A stretch of 64,000 bases of DNA, from NCBI GenBank assembly GCA_965277075.1, contig OZ255707.1, positions 1,488,001 through 1,552,000 on the forward strand, written 5' to 3'. This document shows, one piece after another, positions 42,738-51,274 of this stretch. Numbering within the stretch: position 1 is the first letter of the stretch; the number at the start of each line of letters is the position of its first letter. A program made the translations under genes and the position numbers. The notes below the pieces were generated by a model. The model was not told the origin of the DNA, ran no database searches, and was given only the letters and a program-made list of their open reading frames with translations. Source of the DNA: Lustribacter sp965277075 (GTDB lineage Bacteria; Vulcanimicrobiota; Vulcanimicrobiia; Vulcanimicrobiales; Vulcanimicrobiaceae).

Positions 42738-43590
42738 CACCGAGTTCGCGAAACTCTTCGTCGGTGAGTCGAATGCGCGCGGCGGCGAGATTCTCATCGA
42801 GATGTTCGGGCGAACCGGTTCCCGGAATCGGCAGCATCACCGGGGAGCGCTTGAGCAGCCACGCGATCGCGATCTGCAACGCCGTCGCTCCGTTTTTCTT
42901 GGCCAGCCGTTGCAAGAGGTCGTTCTTGATCGGCGAGATACCGCCGATCGGCGCCCAGGGCAGAAACGCGATGCCCTGGCGTTCGCACGCCTCGAGTACG
43001 TCCTCGGAGCTGCGATCGTCGAAATTATACCGGTTCTGTACCGAGGCAATCGGTACCATCTTCTGCGCCGACGTCAACTGCGCAACGGTGACGTTGGAAA
43101 GTCCGACATGCCGGACCTTGCCTTCGCGCTGAAGCTCGGCAAATGTGCCGACGGACTCTTCGAACGGAACGTTCGGATCGGGGCGATGGAACTGATAGAG
43201 ATCGATGCGCTCGCGTTTGAGCCGCGTCAGACTGCCTTCGATCGCTTCGCGGATATGTGCAGGCCGCCCGTCGGGCTGCCAATCGCCGGGTCCCGGCCGT
43301 ACGAGCCCGGCCTTCGTCGCGACGACGACGCCGGACACGTACGGCGCGAGCGTCTCGCCGATGAGTTCCTCACTTATGTCGGGTCCGTACGAGTCGGCCG
43401 TGTCGATGAAGTTGACCCCCTGCTCGACGGCGCGCAGCAGCACCGCTTTGGCGCGGTGCCGATCCGGGGGCGATCCCCAGATACCTTTGCCGGTGATCCG
43501 CATGGCGCCGTAGCCGAGTCGATGGACTTCGAGGTCACCACCGATCAGGATCGTTCCGGCGTCGTTCTTCGAGACAGTTTGTTCGGGCAT
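42688..43590 (-). CDS. Aldo/keto reductase
   Basis: The 300-residue TIM-barrel oxidoreductase has the catalytic tetrad Asp63, Tyr68, Lys93 and His135 ('FIDTADSYGPD', 'VATKAG', 'LYQFHRP') and the NADPH-binding 'IPGTGSPEHLDENLAAA' near the C-terminus. It would reduce aldehydes or ketones with NADPH. AGGAG lies a few bases upstream of the ATG. It is 22 bases downstream of the benzoylformate-decarboxylase-like gene on the same strand, so the pair could decarboxylate a keto acid and then reduce the resulting aldehyde. Confidence 0.95.
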   Translation of the reverse strand: MPEQTVSKNDAGTILIGGDLEVHRLGYGAMRITGKGIWGSPPDRHRAKAVLLRAVEQGVNFIDTADSYGPDISEELIGETLAPYVSGVVVATKAGLVRPGPGDWQPDGRPAHIREAIEGSLTRLKRERIDLYQFHRPDPNVPFEESVGTFAELQREGKVRHVGLSNVTVAQLTSAQKMVPIASVQNRYNFDDRSSEDVLEACERQGIAFLPWAPIGGISPIKNDLLQRLAKKNGATALQIAIAWLLKRSPVMLPIPGTGSPEHLDENLAAARIRLTDEEFRELGAKKSLLGRLLGRAAAR

Positions 43591-43612
43591 GAGAACTCCT
43601 TCGTACCCGGCC

Positions 43613-45220
43613 TTAAAACAATTTCTTCGCGGCCGATTCGACGATCACGTCGACGAGCAGCGGTCCGTCAGAGCCGTGCGCTTCGCGCAGGGTGCGCGCC
43701 AGATCGCCGGGGTTGGTGACGCGAACGGCCTCGACACCGTAGCCGTGCGCGAGCGCAACGAAGTCGGTGTGGCCGAGATCGAAACTCGGCGAACGCGTCG
43801 ACTTGAAGAGTGCACTGAACGATTTCATTGCACCGTAGCCGCCGTTGTTGACGATGACGAACGTGATCGGTAAGCGATGCTCCGCGGCCGTCCACAGGCC
43901 TTGAATGCCGTAGTGGCTCGAACCGTCGCCGATGATGGCGACGACGCGTTTGCCGGGCGTTGCCAGCGCGATGCCGACCGCGGCCGGCAACCCGTAGCCT
44001 AAACTTCCGCTGGCGGCCGCGAAGTAGCGTCCCGGCTGCATCGGTAACGCGTCGTGCAAGATCGAGTGCGTCGACGGCGCTTCTTCCGCGATCAGCGCGT
44101 CCGCGGGCAACGTCTGCGCGATCGTTTGTAATAGGAATTCGATCGAGATCGGATCGCCCGGCGCAGCCGCCGCCTTCGCATGATGAGCTGCGCCGGCACG
44201 CGCCGGGCTTTGGTGCAGGCGCGGGAGCAGCCGTTCGAGCGCCGGCGCGATCGCGGTGATGATGCTCGTGCCGACTGCTGCAAACGAGGCGACGTTCGGG
44301 TCGTCGGTGAGATGGAACACGACGGTGTCGGCCGCAACGTGCAAGCCGTCGGCGTGAATATGATAGTTGAAGGCCGGCGCACCAATGACGATCACGGCGT
44401 CGTGGCCGTCGAGCGACGCGAGCACACCGCTGCGGATACGCGGCAACGCGCCCGCAAATTGCGGGTGATCTTCGGGGAAACTGCAACGCCCCGCGAGGGC
44501 GCTCGCGAATACGCCCGCACCGGTCCGTTCCGCCAGTTGCACGGCGAGCGCGGCTGCGCCGTCGCGATCGACCCCGGAACCGACGACGAGCGCGGGCGAA
44601 CGGCTCGCGTTGAGCGCGGCCGCGACGGCGTCGAGTGCGGCATCGGCCGCCACGAAGTCGGGATACATGCGGCGCGCCGCGAGCGCGGTCACCTGCCGAT
44701 CCCAATCGTCTTCCGGGATCGAGACGAACGTCGGCCCGAACGGCCGCTGCATCGCGATGTAGTACGCCCGCGCGATCGCCAGCGGCACGTCCTCCGCGCG
44801 GGCCGGTTCGATGCTCCACTTCACGTACGGGCGCGGCATCGCCGCCGCGTCCTGCGCGAAAAGAAACGGTTCGGTCGGCAACATTGCCCGCGTCTGTTGT
44901 CCGGCCGTGATCACGAGCGGCGCGTTGTTGCGATATGCGGTGTAGAGCGTGCCCATCGCGTTGCCGAGTCCGCCGGCCGAGTGCAGGTTCACGAACGCCG
45001 CGTTGCCCGTCACCTGCGCGAACGCGTCGGCCATCGCGACCGACGAGCCTTCGTGCAACGCCATCACATAGGTGAAGTCCTCGGGCCAATCTTTGAGGAA
45101 CCGCAATTCCGTCGAACCGGGATTGCCGAACATCGTCGTCATGCCGAGGTCGCGCAACAGTTGCATCGTGACCTCGCGGACCGACGCGGTGTGCGGAAGA
45201 GCCTCGATCATCGTCTGCAT
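43613..45220 (-). CDS. TPP-dependent decarboxylase, benzoylformate-decarboxylase-like
   Basis: The 535-residue protein follows benzoylformate decarboxylase closely: 'MFGNPGSTELRFL', catalytic Glu57 (His-Glu-Gly), His80 in 'LHSAGGLGNAMG', and the TPP motif 'GDGSSHYGIQGLWTAAEHRL' ending in Asn-Asn. It would turn an aromatic 2-keto acid into an aldehyde and CO2. The ATG at 45220 is preceded by an AGGG site. The aldo/keto reductase gene follows. Upstream on the same strand is a feruloyl-CoA hydratase-lyase-like gene, so this block looks directed at phenylpropanoid or mandelate-type aromatics. Confidence 0.92.
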   Translation of the reverse strand: MQTMIEALPHTASVREVTMQLLRDLGMTTMFGNPGSTELRFLKDWPEDFTYVMALHEGSSVAMADAFAQVTGNAAFVNLHSAGGLGNAMGTLYTAYRNNAPLVITAGQQTRAMLPTEPFLFAQDAAAMPRPYVKWSIEPARAEDVPLAIARAYYIAMQRPFGPTFVSIPEDDWDRQVTALAARRMYPDFVAADAALDAVAAALNASRSPALVVGSGVDRDGAAALAVQLAERTGAGVFASALAGRCSFPEDHPQFAGALPRIRSGVLASLDGHDAVIVIGAPAFNYHIHADGLHVAADTVVFHLTDDPNVASFAAVGTSIITAIAPALERLLPRLHQSPARAGAAHHAKAAAAPGDPISIEFLLQTIAQTLPADALIAEEAPSTHSILHDALPMQPGRYFAAASGSLGYGLPAAVGIALATPGKRVVAIIGDGSSHYGIQGLWTAAEHRLPITFVIVNNGGYGAMKSFSALFKSTRSPSFDLGHTDFVALAHGYGVEAVRVTNPGDLARTLREAHGSDGPLLVDVIVESAAKKLF

Positions 45221-45348
45221 CGCCGCCCTTTCGCGGTCCGGCCTGTGCCAACCGCCATCGACCTGTATCCCGTGCACCACGGCTCATCTGCGTGCGACTG
45301 CATCGAGAGCGTCGCTCCGATCGAAGCAAGCATGAAAGAGCCAACGCA

Positions 45349-46190
45349 TCACGGCTTCAGCATCGTACCGAGCTTGAAGGGCTCGTACGCGGGCTTGTAG
45401 CTTTTCTCATCGAGGAACTGCCGCAGACCGGTGTTATACGAGTCTTCGGTATCACCGACTTTGATGGCTTTGCCCTTCTCGGCGAGATAATCGTAGGACT
45501 GCGTGATTTCCATCGTGCGGACGTTGCGGACGGCTTGCTTCGTTGCGCGCAGTACCTTCGGACTCTTCGACATCAGCTTCTCGGCAAGTGCGGTCGTCTT
45601 CGCGCGCAGCTGATCTTTCGGCACCGCGAAGTTGATCAGCCCGATGCGTTCGGCTTCCTTGCCGTCGAACGGATCGCCGGTCGCGCAGTAGTACATCGCG
45701 TGGCGCGGCAGCAGCGCATCGGCGAAGGCTTTCGCGACGAGCGCACCGGGCAGGATGCCCCAGTTCACTTCGGAGAGCGAGAAGGTCGCGTCCTCGGCGG
45801 CGATCGCGAAGTCGCAGCCGATCAGCTGCATGAACGCGCCGCCGACGCAGAAGCCCTCGACCATCGCAATCGTCGGCTTGTCGTAGCTCCAGAGCCGTGC
45901 CCAGCGCCAGCTGTTGGCGAGCTCTTGCGCTTTGCGGCGTTCGAACGGCTTGTTCCCCAGTTCGCGGAAGAATTGCTTGAGATCTTGGCCGGCGCTGAAG
46001 TTGCCGCCGGCGCCGTGCACGACGAGGCTGCGCACGTCGTCATCGAATTCCAAGCGCGCGATCGCATTGTCCATTTCGGCGTGCAGATCCGGACTCATCG
46101 CGTTGCGTTTCTCCGGCCGGTTAGGATCGCCCAGCCGATCCCGTCGCGAACTTCGACCTTGATATTTTTATAGGCGCTGTAGTCTGCCAT
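45349..46190 (-). pseudogene. Feruloyl-CoA hydratase/lyase-like enoyl-CoA hydratase with frameshift
   Basis: The protein matches the hydroxycinnamoyl-CoA hydratase-lyase branch of the crotonase family, with 'GAGGNFSAGQDLKQFFRE', 'KPTIAMVEGFCVGGAFMQL', 'FSLSEVNWGILPGALV' and 'LRQFLDEKSYKP'. The true start is the ATG at 46190 (opening 'MADYSAYKNIKVEVRDGIGW', with a GGAGG site). The frame is lost at about 46122-46123, where CT-AAC lacks one base of the expected CTN-AAC codon pair; downstream sequence resumes 'NRPEKRNAMSPDL'. The 3' frame is intact from 46098 to 45349. This is either a genuine one-base frameshift or an assembly error. Intact, it would split feruloyl/coumaroyl-CoA to an aldehyde. 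Confidence 0.8.
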
Positions 46191-46214
46191 GATTGCGGTG
46201 GGCCTCCTTGAACA

Positions 46215-46451
46215 TTAAACCGTGGTGATGAAGTCTTTGGCGGGAAAACTCGCCTTGATCATGCCGTCCTTTGCGGCCGCGTCGATCGACGGCTGCACGA
46301 GATCGGGCGTCACCGATGTCGCGAAGATCGGCCGCAGCGCGCGTTCGAGATCGGCTACGGTATATTTACTGTTCTTGGCATAGATCTCGATCGCGGCGTG
46401 CGGGTTCGCATTTGCCCACACCGATGCTTGACGCACGACCGTTGCAAATGC
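46215..46451 (-). pseudogene. C-terminal remnant of an NMT1-like substrate-binding protein
   Basis: About 78 codons encode the end of a binding protein of the local family: 'VVRQASVWANANPHAA' and 'AKDGMIKASFPAKDFI' match the C-termini of SBP2, SBP6 and SBP7. The first three quarters of the gene are missing and the sequence joins directly to a truncated acyl-CoA dehydrogenase at about 46451. No start codon or signal peptide belongs to it. It is a deletion remnant. Confidence 0.8.
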
Positions 46452-47277
46452 GCCATCTTGAGCACTTCGGTCGGCCCCTCGGTGATGATCATGCTGCGTT
46501 GGTCGCGCCAGAACGATTCGATCGGGGTATCGGTCGTCAACCCGAGGCCGCCGAACATCTGCATGCAGCGATCGGCCGCCGAAAACGACGACTCATCACC
46601 GAAATACTTGCACATGTATGCATCGAATCGCACGTCTTCGCCGCGATCGTAGGCCAGCGCCGTCGTATAGACCATCAGATGTAACTGCTGCATGTGAAGG
46701 TTCATGTCGACGAGCATCCATTGCAGCGCTTGACGGTCGGCCAGCGGCGCACCGAACGTCGAACGCGTCGTCAACCGTTGCGTCGCGAGTTCGAGACAGC
46801 GTTCGATCACGCCGATCCCGCGCGCGCCGTGGCGTAGCCGGCCCTCGGTGAGCCAACGCTGACCGAAGGCGAAGCCCTGGCCTTCTTCGCCGATACGGTT
46901 GACAGCCGGCACGCGCACGTTCTCGAACGCAAGCTCGAACGGGCGATCGCGCATCATCGTCTCGAGCTGCCGCACGACGCGCAATCCCGGCGTGCCGACC
47001 GGTACGATGAACGCTGAAATGCCGCGCGCGCCCTGCGACGGATCGGTCGATGCAAACAGTTGGATGTAGTCGGCGACGTCGATGAAGCCGATGAAGATTT
47101 TCGCACCGTTGATCACGTAGTCGTCGCCGTCGCGCACCGCTTTGGTTTGCATGCCTGCCGGATCGCTGCCCGCGCCGGGTTCGGTTTGCGCGAAGCTCGT
47201 GCGCTTCTCGCCGCGAATCACGGGCAGCAGCACCTCATCGCGGAGCGCACCAGTGAGCTCGTACAAGATCGGACTGA
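46451..47277 (-). pseudogene. Acyl-CoA dehydrogenase, truncated at both ends
   Basis: The frame encodes the middle and most of the C-terminal part of an acyl-CoA dehydrogenase: 'FAQTEPGAGSDPAG', 'MMRDRPFELAFENVRVPAVNRIGEEGQG', 'CMQMFGGLGLTTDTPIESF' and 'ITEGPTEVLKMA', after which the normal end is lost. The N-terminal helical domain is missing: the frame emerges from an ATP-grasp fragment at about 47277. On the 3' side it runs into the binding-protein remnant. An in-frame ATG at 47341 is not the true start, because the sequence between is from another gene. It cannot encode a complete enzyme. Confidence 0.82.
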
Positions 47278-47585
47278 CCTCCGCATGCCGACGATCAGTT
47301 CGAGCCCCTCGACCATCTCTTGCACGAGTAACCCGTCGCATGCGAGTTCGGGCGAGCCGGCGATCGTTGCGAACAGCTCCGCCGCCGCGCGTTCGACGGC
47401 AGCGCGATCGCGCAGGTCGAGTACGACGCCGCCGACCTCCGTTTTATGAATCGGCTTCGCTGAATGCAGTTTCAGCGCGACCGGAAAACCGATGCGTTCG
47501 GCGTGCCCGACCGCGTCGGCAGGTGACCTCGCGAGCGCGCTTGCCGGCGGCGGAATGCCGGCCGCTGCAACGGGACATTCGCAAA
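47277..47585 (-). pseudogene. Fragment of ADP-forming acyl-CoA synthetase (ATP-grasp domain)
   Basis: About 100 codons on the minus strand read as the ATP-grasp region of acetate/acyl-CoA ligases: 'ERIGFPVALKLHSAKPIHK', 'TEVGGVVLDLRDRAAV', 'LVQEMVEGLELIVGM'. The upstream CoA-binding domains and the rest of the ATP-grasp fold are missing. It continues directly into the truncated acyl-CoA dehydrogenase. Together with the next two remnants it forms a chain of three gene fragments fused by deletions. Upstream lies lower-GC sequence with no recognisable gene up to 47727. Confidence 0.75.
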
Positions 47586-47726
47586 CTGAGTTTTCAAATA
47601 CAAGAAGTTACACCGTCTGGCGGCAGGCATCTATCTTCGTAACGGAGCTATGCCGTTTCCATTCTGAATACGGCGGAGTAGTACCATTTGCGCGACTCCA
47701 GCCCACCCCATCTAAAGGAGAAGTGA

Positions 47727-48587
47727 ATGAAAGTACTACTCGTAGGCGCAAGCGGCAGATTTGCTCACTATGTTTTGCCTGCGTTAAAGGCACGCGGTGC
47801 AACAGTAAGGACTCTGATCACGAGTGAGGACAAGCGCGCGGAGGTCCTTTCCCAGGGAGCCGATGAAGCTGTGGTCGGAGATCTGAACGACCAGCAGAGC
47901 TTGACAAGAGCTGCCTCTGGAACGGAGGGTGTCTTTCACCTGAACCCGGTCTTCGCTCAGAATGAGGCAGAACTTGGAATTGCCATGGTCCATGCCGCCG
48001 TTGCTGCTGGCGTGAAGAAGATCACGTTCTCCAGCGTCATTCATCCATCGGTCTCCAAGATGAAAAATCATTCTGAAAAGCGTCCGGTGGAAGAGGCGAT
48101 CTATGAGTCCGGCCTGATCTTTACGGTTCTTCAGCCGACCATGTTTATGCAGACTCTAATGGAGAATTGGAAAGAAGTGACGGAGCAGGGTACGTTGTCT
48201 CTACCCTATCCGAATGACAAGCGGGTCAGCTACGTTGACTACCGCGATGTTGCGGAGGCCGCCGCCATTGCTCTTACGAGCGACAAACTCGACTTTGGAA
48301 CATTCGAGCTTTGCGCGCCCGGGATGTTGGATCGAACAGAGATCACCCGGATCATGTCCGAAGTGCTTGGCCGAAAGATTAGCCCAGTGGAACTGACGTT
48401 TGAAGAGTGGGTCAAGCGTGCGAGTCTGCCAGAGGGACCCGCCACTAAAGGTCTGGAGCGCATGTTCGCGGATTATGCCCAGTATGGTTTCCCGGGCGGC
48501 AACGCGCTGGTGCTTAGCACTATCCTTGGTCGTGATCCAAGAACACTGAGAGACTTCTTCACGGAACAAAGTCAGGCGCACAAGTAA
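47727..48587 (+). CDS. NmrA-like NAD(P)-binding SDR protein
   Basis: The 286-residue protein is an atypical short-chain dehydrogenase of the NmrA type, with the dinucleotide-binding Gly-Ala-Ser-Gly-Arg-Phe at residues 8-13, 'KKITFSSVIHPSVSKM' and 'SYVDYRDVAEAAA'. Such proteins sense or use NAD(P)H. A strong AGGAG site precedes the ATG. Base composition is visibly lower in GC and codon use differs from the neighbours (many AAG/GAA/CTT codons), which suggests recent acquisition. It sits amid gene fragments. A broken alpha/beta hydrolase gene follows on the same strand. Confidence 0.88.
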   Translation: MKVLLVGASGRFAHYVLPALKARGATVRTLITSEDKRAEVLSQGADEAVVGDLNDQQSLTRAASGTEGVFHLNPVFAQNEAELGIAMVHAAVAAGVKKITFSSVIHPSVSKMKNHSEKRPVEEAIYESGLIFTVLQPTMFMQTLMENWKEVTEQGTLSLPYPNDKRVSYVDYRDVAEAAAIALTSDKLDFGTFELCAPGMLDRTEITRIMSEVLGRKISPVELTFEEWVKRASLPEGPATKGLERMFADYAQYGFPGGNALVLSTILGRDPRTLRDFFTEQSQAHK

Positions 48588-48600
48588 GTTTTCGGCCTAT

Positions 48601-49035
48601 CCGATGCGAGCTAGATGAGACAACGCGAGCTCTGCGCAAGTCAGGCCGTACCGCGAAGGGTTGAGCGATGCTTGGAAGCCATATCAGGCATATTGGTCTC
48701 ATCCTTCGGACGAGACCCGCAACGCTTGTCGGGCCGCGCTGACTGATCCCGCAAGAGTTTCCCCCGACGGTTACAACCTCGACATCGCGTATCTCGGCCG
48801 CCCCGGTCAGGACGAGATACAACTGGATTTGATCTACGACTATCGCACGAACGTAGAGTCGTATCCGCTTGGGGAAAGAATGACATCTCCTTTCTGCCGC
48901 CCGGCGCCGAGGCATTCCGCCGTGATATCCTGGATTCCACGATCGAATTCACTTGATACCGGCCATTTCGCCCTGGAGACGCACGCGGCGGAAATCGGCG
49001 CGACGATCCGCGAGTTCATGCCGGTGCGCGCATGA
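48601..49035 (+). pseudogene. Alpha/beta hydrolase C-terminal remnant with deletions
   Basis: Two frames together resemble the C-terminal third of an epoxide-hydrolase-like alpha/beta hydrolase. The segment 'ARVSPDGYNLDIAYLGRPG' and 'LDLIYDYRTNVESYP' is followed, after a deletion of about 15 codons and a frame change near 48872, by 'WGKND' and 'GAEAFRRDILDSTIEF'. A second one-base shift near 48950 leads to 'DTGHFALETHAAEIG', which carries the catalytic histidine. The nucleophile domain is missing. A 124-codon frame from 48661 covers part of this but mixes frames, so it is not a real protein. The following 195 bases (49036-49229) show nothing recognisable. Confidence 0.75.
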
Positions 49036-49229
49036 TGTAAGAGCTTCAGCCGGTAGATCGGCTTAGAAGAAATCTTATTGCCGTGAAACGTTATTTATCG
49101 GCAGCGTGTTTGGGCGAGTCGTCGCAGGCTGAGCTCCTAGCCCTGCAGCGTTGAACGTCTCCACGCGATAAGCGACAGAACGAACTCCCTCGTCGATCCG
49201 AGCGTTTGAGCTCCGCTAAGGAAATAACA

Positions 49230-49677
49230 ATGGCTGATGAATTACAAGTGCTTGTCGAAAAGCGCAGCCCGGCACTTTGGCAAGTGACATTAAATAATCC
49301 GCCGATCAATCTCGTCGATCCGGACACTATTCGGCAGCTTGAACATTTGGTCGACCAGTTGGAGATCAACGCCGACGTGCGGGTAGTGGTTTTCCGCAGC
49401 ACCGACCCGGAGTTTTTCCTGGCGCACATAGACGTGGCCGGGGACTACACCAGTACGGCGCCGGGAAAGACGGGAATGCACCCGTGGCTTTGACGTTCTT
49501 GTGCGTCTAAGTCGCGCTCCGGTCGTGTCGATCGCTGCAATTCGCGGCCGGGCTCGCGGGCCGGGAGCGAGTTCGTACTCGCCTGCGACATTCGCTTCGC
49601 CTCCCGCGAAAAAGCGGTCCTCGGGCAGTTCGAAGTCGGGGTTGGTGCCGTCCAGGGCGGCAACCCAATGGCGGATA
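49230..49677 (+). pseudogene. Enoyl-CoA hydratase-like gene, frameshifted and truncated
   Basis: From the ATG at 49230 (AAGGAA site upstream) the frame reads as the start of an enoyl-CoA hydratase: 'WQVTLNNPPINLVD', 'VRVVVFRSTDPEFFLAHIDVA'. It stops at 49491-49493. One extra base near 49490 separates it from 'LVRLSRAPVVSIAAIRGRARG', and another frame change near 49560 leads to 'GSEFVLACDIRFASREKAVL' and 'GAVQGGNPMA'. The remaining third of the gene is absent. Three disabling lesions make it a clear pseudogene. Confidence 0.85.
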
Positions 49678-49783
49678 CCAACAACGTCGAAAAATCTAAG
49701 GATCCTCATTACGGGAGACCTCAAGCTTCCGTTGCAAAATAAGCTGGCGATCCGTAACACCGTCTCTCGAATTGAGGCACACA

Positions 49784-50785
49784 TTGGCCGGGGTCAAACT
49801 CGACATCGCCTATTGGAACTACGATCGAACCCGCGCGCTCACCGACGGTACGGTTCGCATAGACGGCGTCGAGCTCAATTACCGAAGCGATGTCATCGTC
49901 TCCGACATCTTCGAACGGGTAATTCGCAATTGTGAATTTGACGTGGCCGAATTGGGCATGACGTTTTACTTGCGAACGCTCGACCTGGACGATTCACCGT
50001 TCATTGCGATCCCAGTTTTTCCGAACCGCTTCTTTCGGCATTCTTCCGTCTTCATCAATAAAGCAAGCGGTATTTCGAAGCCGCAGGACCTCGCCGGCAA
50101 AACGGTTGGCGAGCTGCGTACCTACGGTCACGACGCGGGCATTTGGGCGAAGGGCATCTTTTCCGACGAGTACGGCGTCACGCCCGACCAGTACCGGTGG
50201 ATTATCGGTGGCGCTGACAAAGCGGAACCGCCGCACGACTTCATAGCGCAACCGCATCCGGCGAACGTCGATGTAATGCCGGCCCCGCCGGGAAAGGCCT
50301 TGGGGCAGATGCTGGAGTCCGGCGAAATCGACGCGTTGTTCTCGGCCATCGTTCCGCAATGCATCCTGAAGGGGGCGCCGACCGTAACACGCCTCTTCGA
50401 AAACTATGAGGCGGTGGAGCGTGAGTATTTCGCGCGCACAGCGATCTTCCCGATGATGCACACGGTGGTGATCCGCAAAGACGTCCACGAAAAACATCCA
50501 GGTCTAGCGCGAAAAATTTACGACGGATTTTGCCAGGCCAAGGACCTCGCCGTCAAGCAGTATCTCGGTGCGACGATGTTTCACCACGCGCCGATGATGA
50601 TTCCGTGGTTCAGTGAACTCATGGCCGAGAACCGCCGTTTAATGAGCGACAACTGGTGGCCGTACGGCGTTGAAGCGAACCGTACAGCTCTGGAGACTTT
50701 TTTACGTTATCATTTCGAACAAGGGCTGTCGAAGCGGCATCTCAGCTGCGAGGACATTTTCGTTCCCGAACTCCTCGCTACATAG
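49784..50785 (+). CDS. 4,5-dihydroxyphthalate decarboxylase-like / binding-protein-fold protein
   Basis: The 333-residue protein matches 4,5-dihydroxyphthalate decarboxylase (Pht5) and related PhnD-like proteins: 'DIAYWNYDRTRALTDGTVRI', 'EFDVAELGMTFYLRTLD', 'VFPNRFFRHSSVFINKA', 'DLAGKTVGELRTYG'. It has no signal peptide, so it is cytosolic, which fits an enzyme better than a receptor. The TTG at 49784 has GAGG six bases upstream. It follows the enoyl-CoA hydratase remnant. With the Rieske oxygenase at 56.1 kb it hints at a phthalate-like pathway. Family annotation in databases is mixed (enzyme versus ABC substrate-binding), so function stays open. Confidence 0.82.
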   Translation: MAGVKLDIAYWNYDRTRALTDGTVRIDGVELNYRSDVIVSDIFERVIRNCEFDVAELGMTFYLRTLDLDDSPFIAIPVFPNRFFRHSSVFINKASGISKPQDLAGKTVGELRTYGHDAGIWAKGIFSDEYGVTPDQYRWIIGGADKAEPPHDFIAQPHPANVDVMPAPPGKALGQMLESGEIDALFSAIVPQCILKGAPTVTRLFENYEAVEREYFARTAIFPMMHTVVIRKDVHEKHPGLARKIYDGFCQAKDLAVKQYLGATMFHHAPMMIPWFSELMAENRRLMSDNWWPYGVEANRTALETFLRYHFEQGLSKRHLSCEDIFVPELLAT

Positions 50786-50832
50786 CGATCCCTGAGACGT
50801 TCGGCGCGCTAAGGGTCTAACCGCGACGGACG

Positions 50833-51274
50833 CTAGACGACGGCTTCGGCTAAATAATTTTTTGCCAAGCCGGGCATCACTTCACTTCCGAAGAGGTCGA
50901 TCGAACAGTGGAGAGGGCGCGTAGAACGGTTTCGGGGTTACCGGCAATCACCGTCCGAAGCGCTGCCGCTTCATCGAAGGTTGCCGGAAAGTAGATTCCT
51001 CGAGCGCCGTTTGCGCGCCCCACAGTGAGTCATTGCTAGCATACCAACTCGTATCGCTCCCAAGCGCAGTCGTGTCGTCGTTGAGCAGCTGAAGCGAGAA
51101 AAAGGCCGGGCGAGGGAGCCATTCCCAGTTCTGTTCCGTGATGCTCGGCAAGGTGATACGCATAGAAGGCGTGCTCGTCGTAGCGTTCGATCGCGCGCAA
51201 GCGATTTTCATAAAGTTCGGGAACGGCAAAGCCGCCTCGATCGAGATGATCAAAAACGCCGATTCAAACGCCAT
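50833..51274 (-). pseudogene. Luciferase-like monooxygenase with large internal deletion
   Basis: The N-terminal part reads 'GVFDHLDRGGFAVPELYENR' and 'AYHLAEHHGTELGMAPSPGLFLAS' (one-base frameshift after codon 4), clearly an LLM-class flavin monooxygenase. After about 75 codons the frame jumps across a deletion to 'RGIYFPATFDEAAALRTVIAG' and the final 'SIDLFGSEVMPGLA'. About two thirds of the usual length is missing. It starts inside the end of the PHBH-type monooxygenase gene (ATG 51274 versus its stop at 51264), so the two were once translationally coupled. Intact relatives are at 8872 and 14583, but this one belongs to a different LLM subgroup. Confidence 0.78.

Noticed and set aside
46355..47341. 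An intact 328-residue acyl-CoA dehydrogenase
   Set aside because: Its first 20 or so residues come from the ATP-grasp fragment frame and the last 30 from the binding-protein remnant in a wrong frame; the N-terminal domain is missing.
48661..49035. A real 124-residue protein at this place
   Set aside because: It mixes three frames of an alpha/beta hydrolase remnant and would have no fold.
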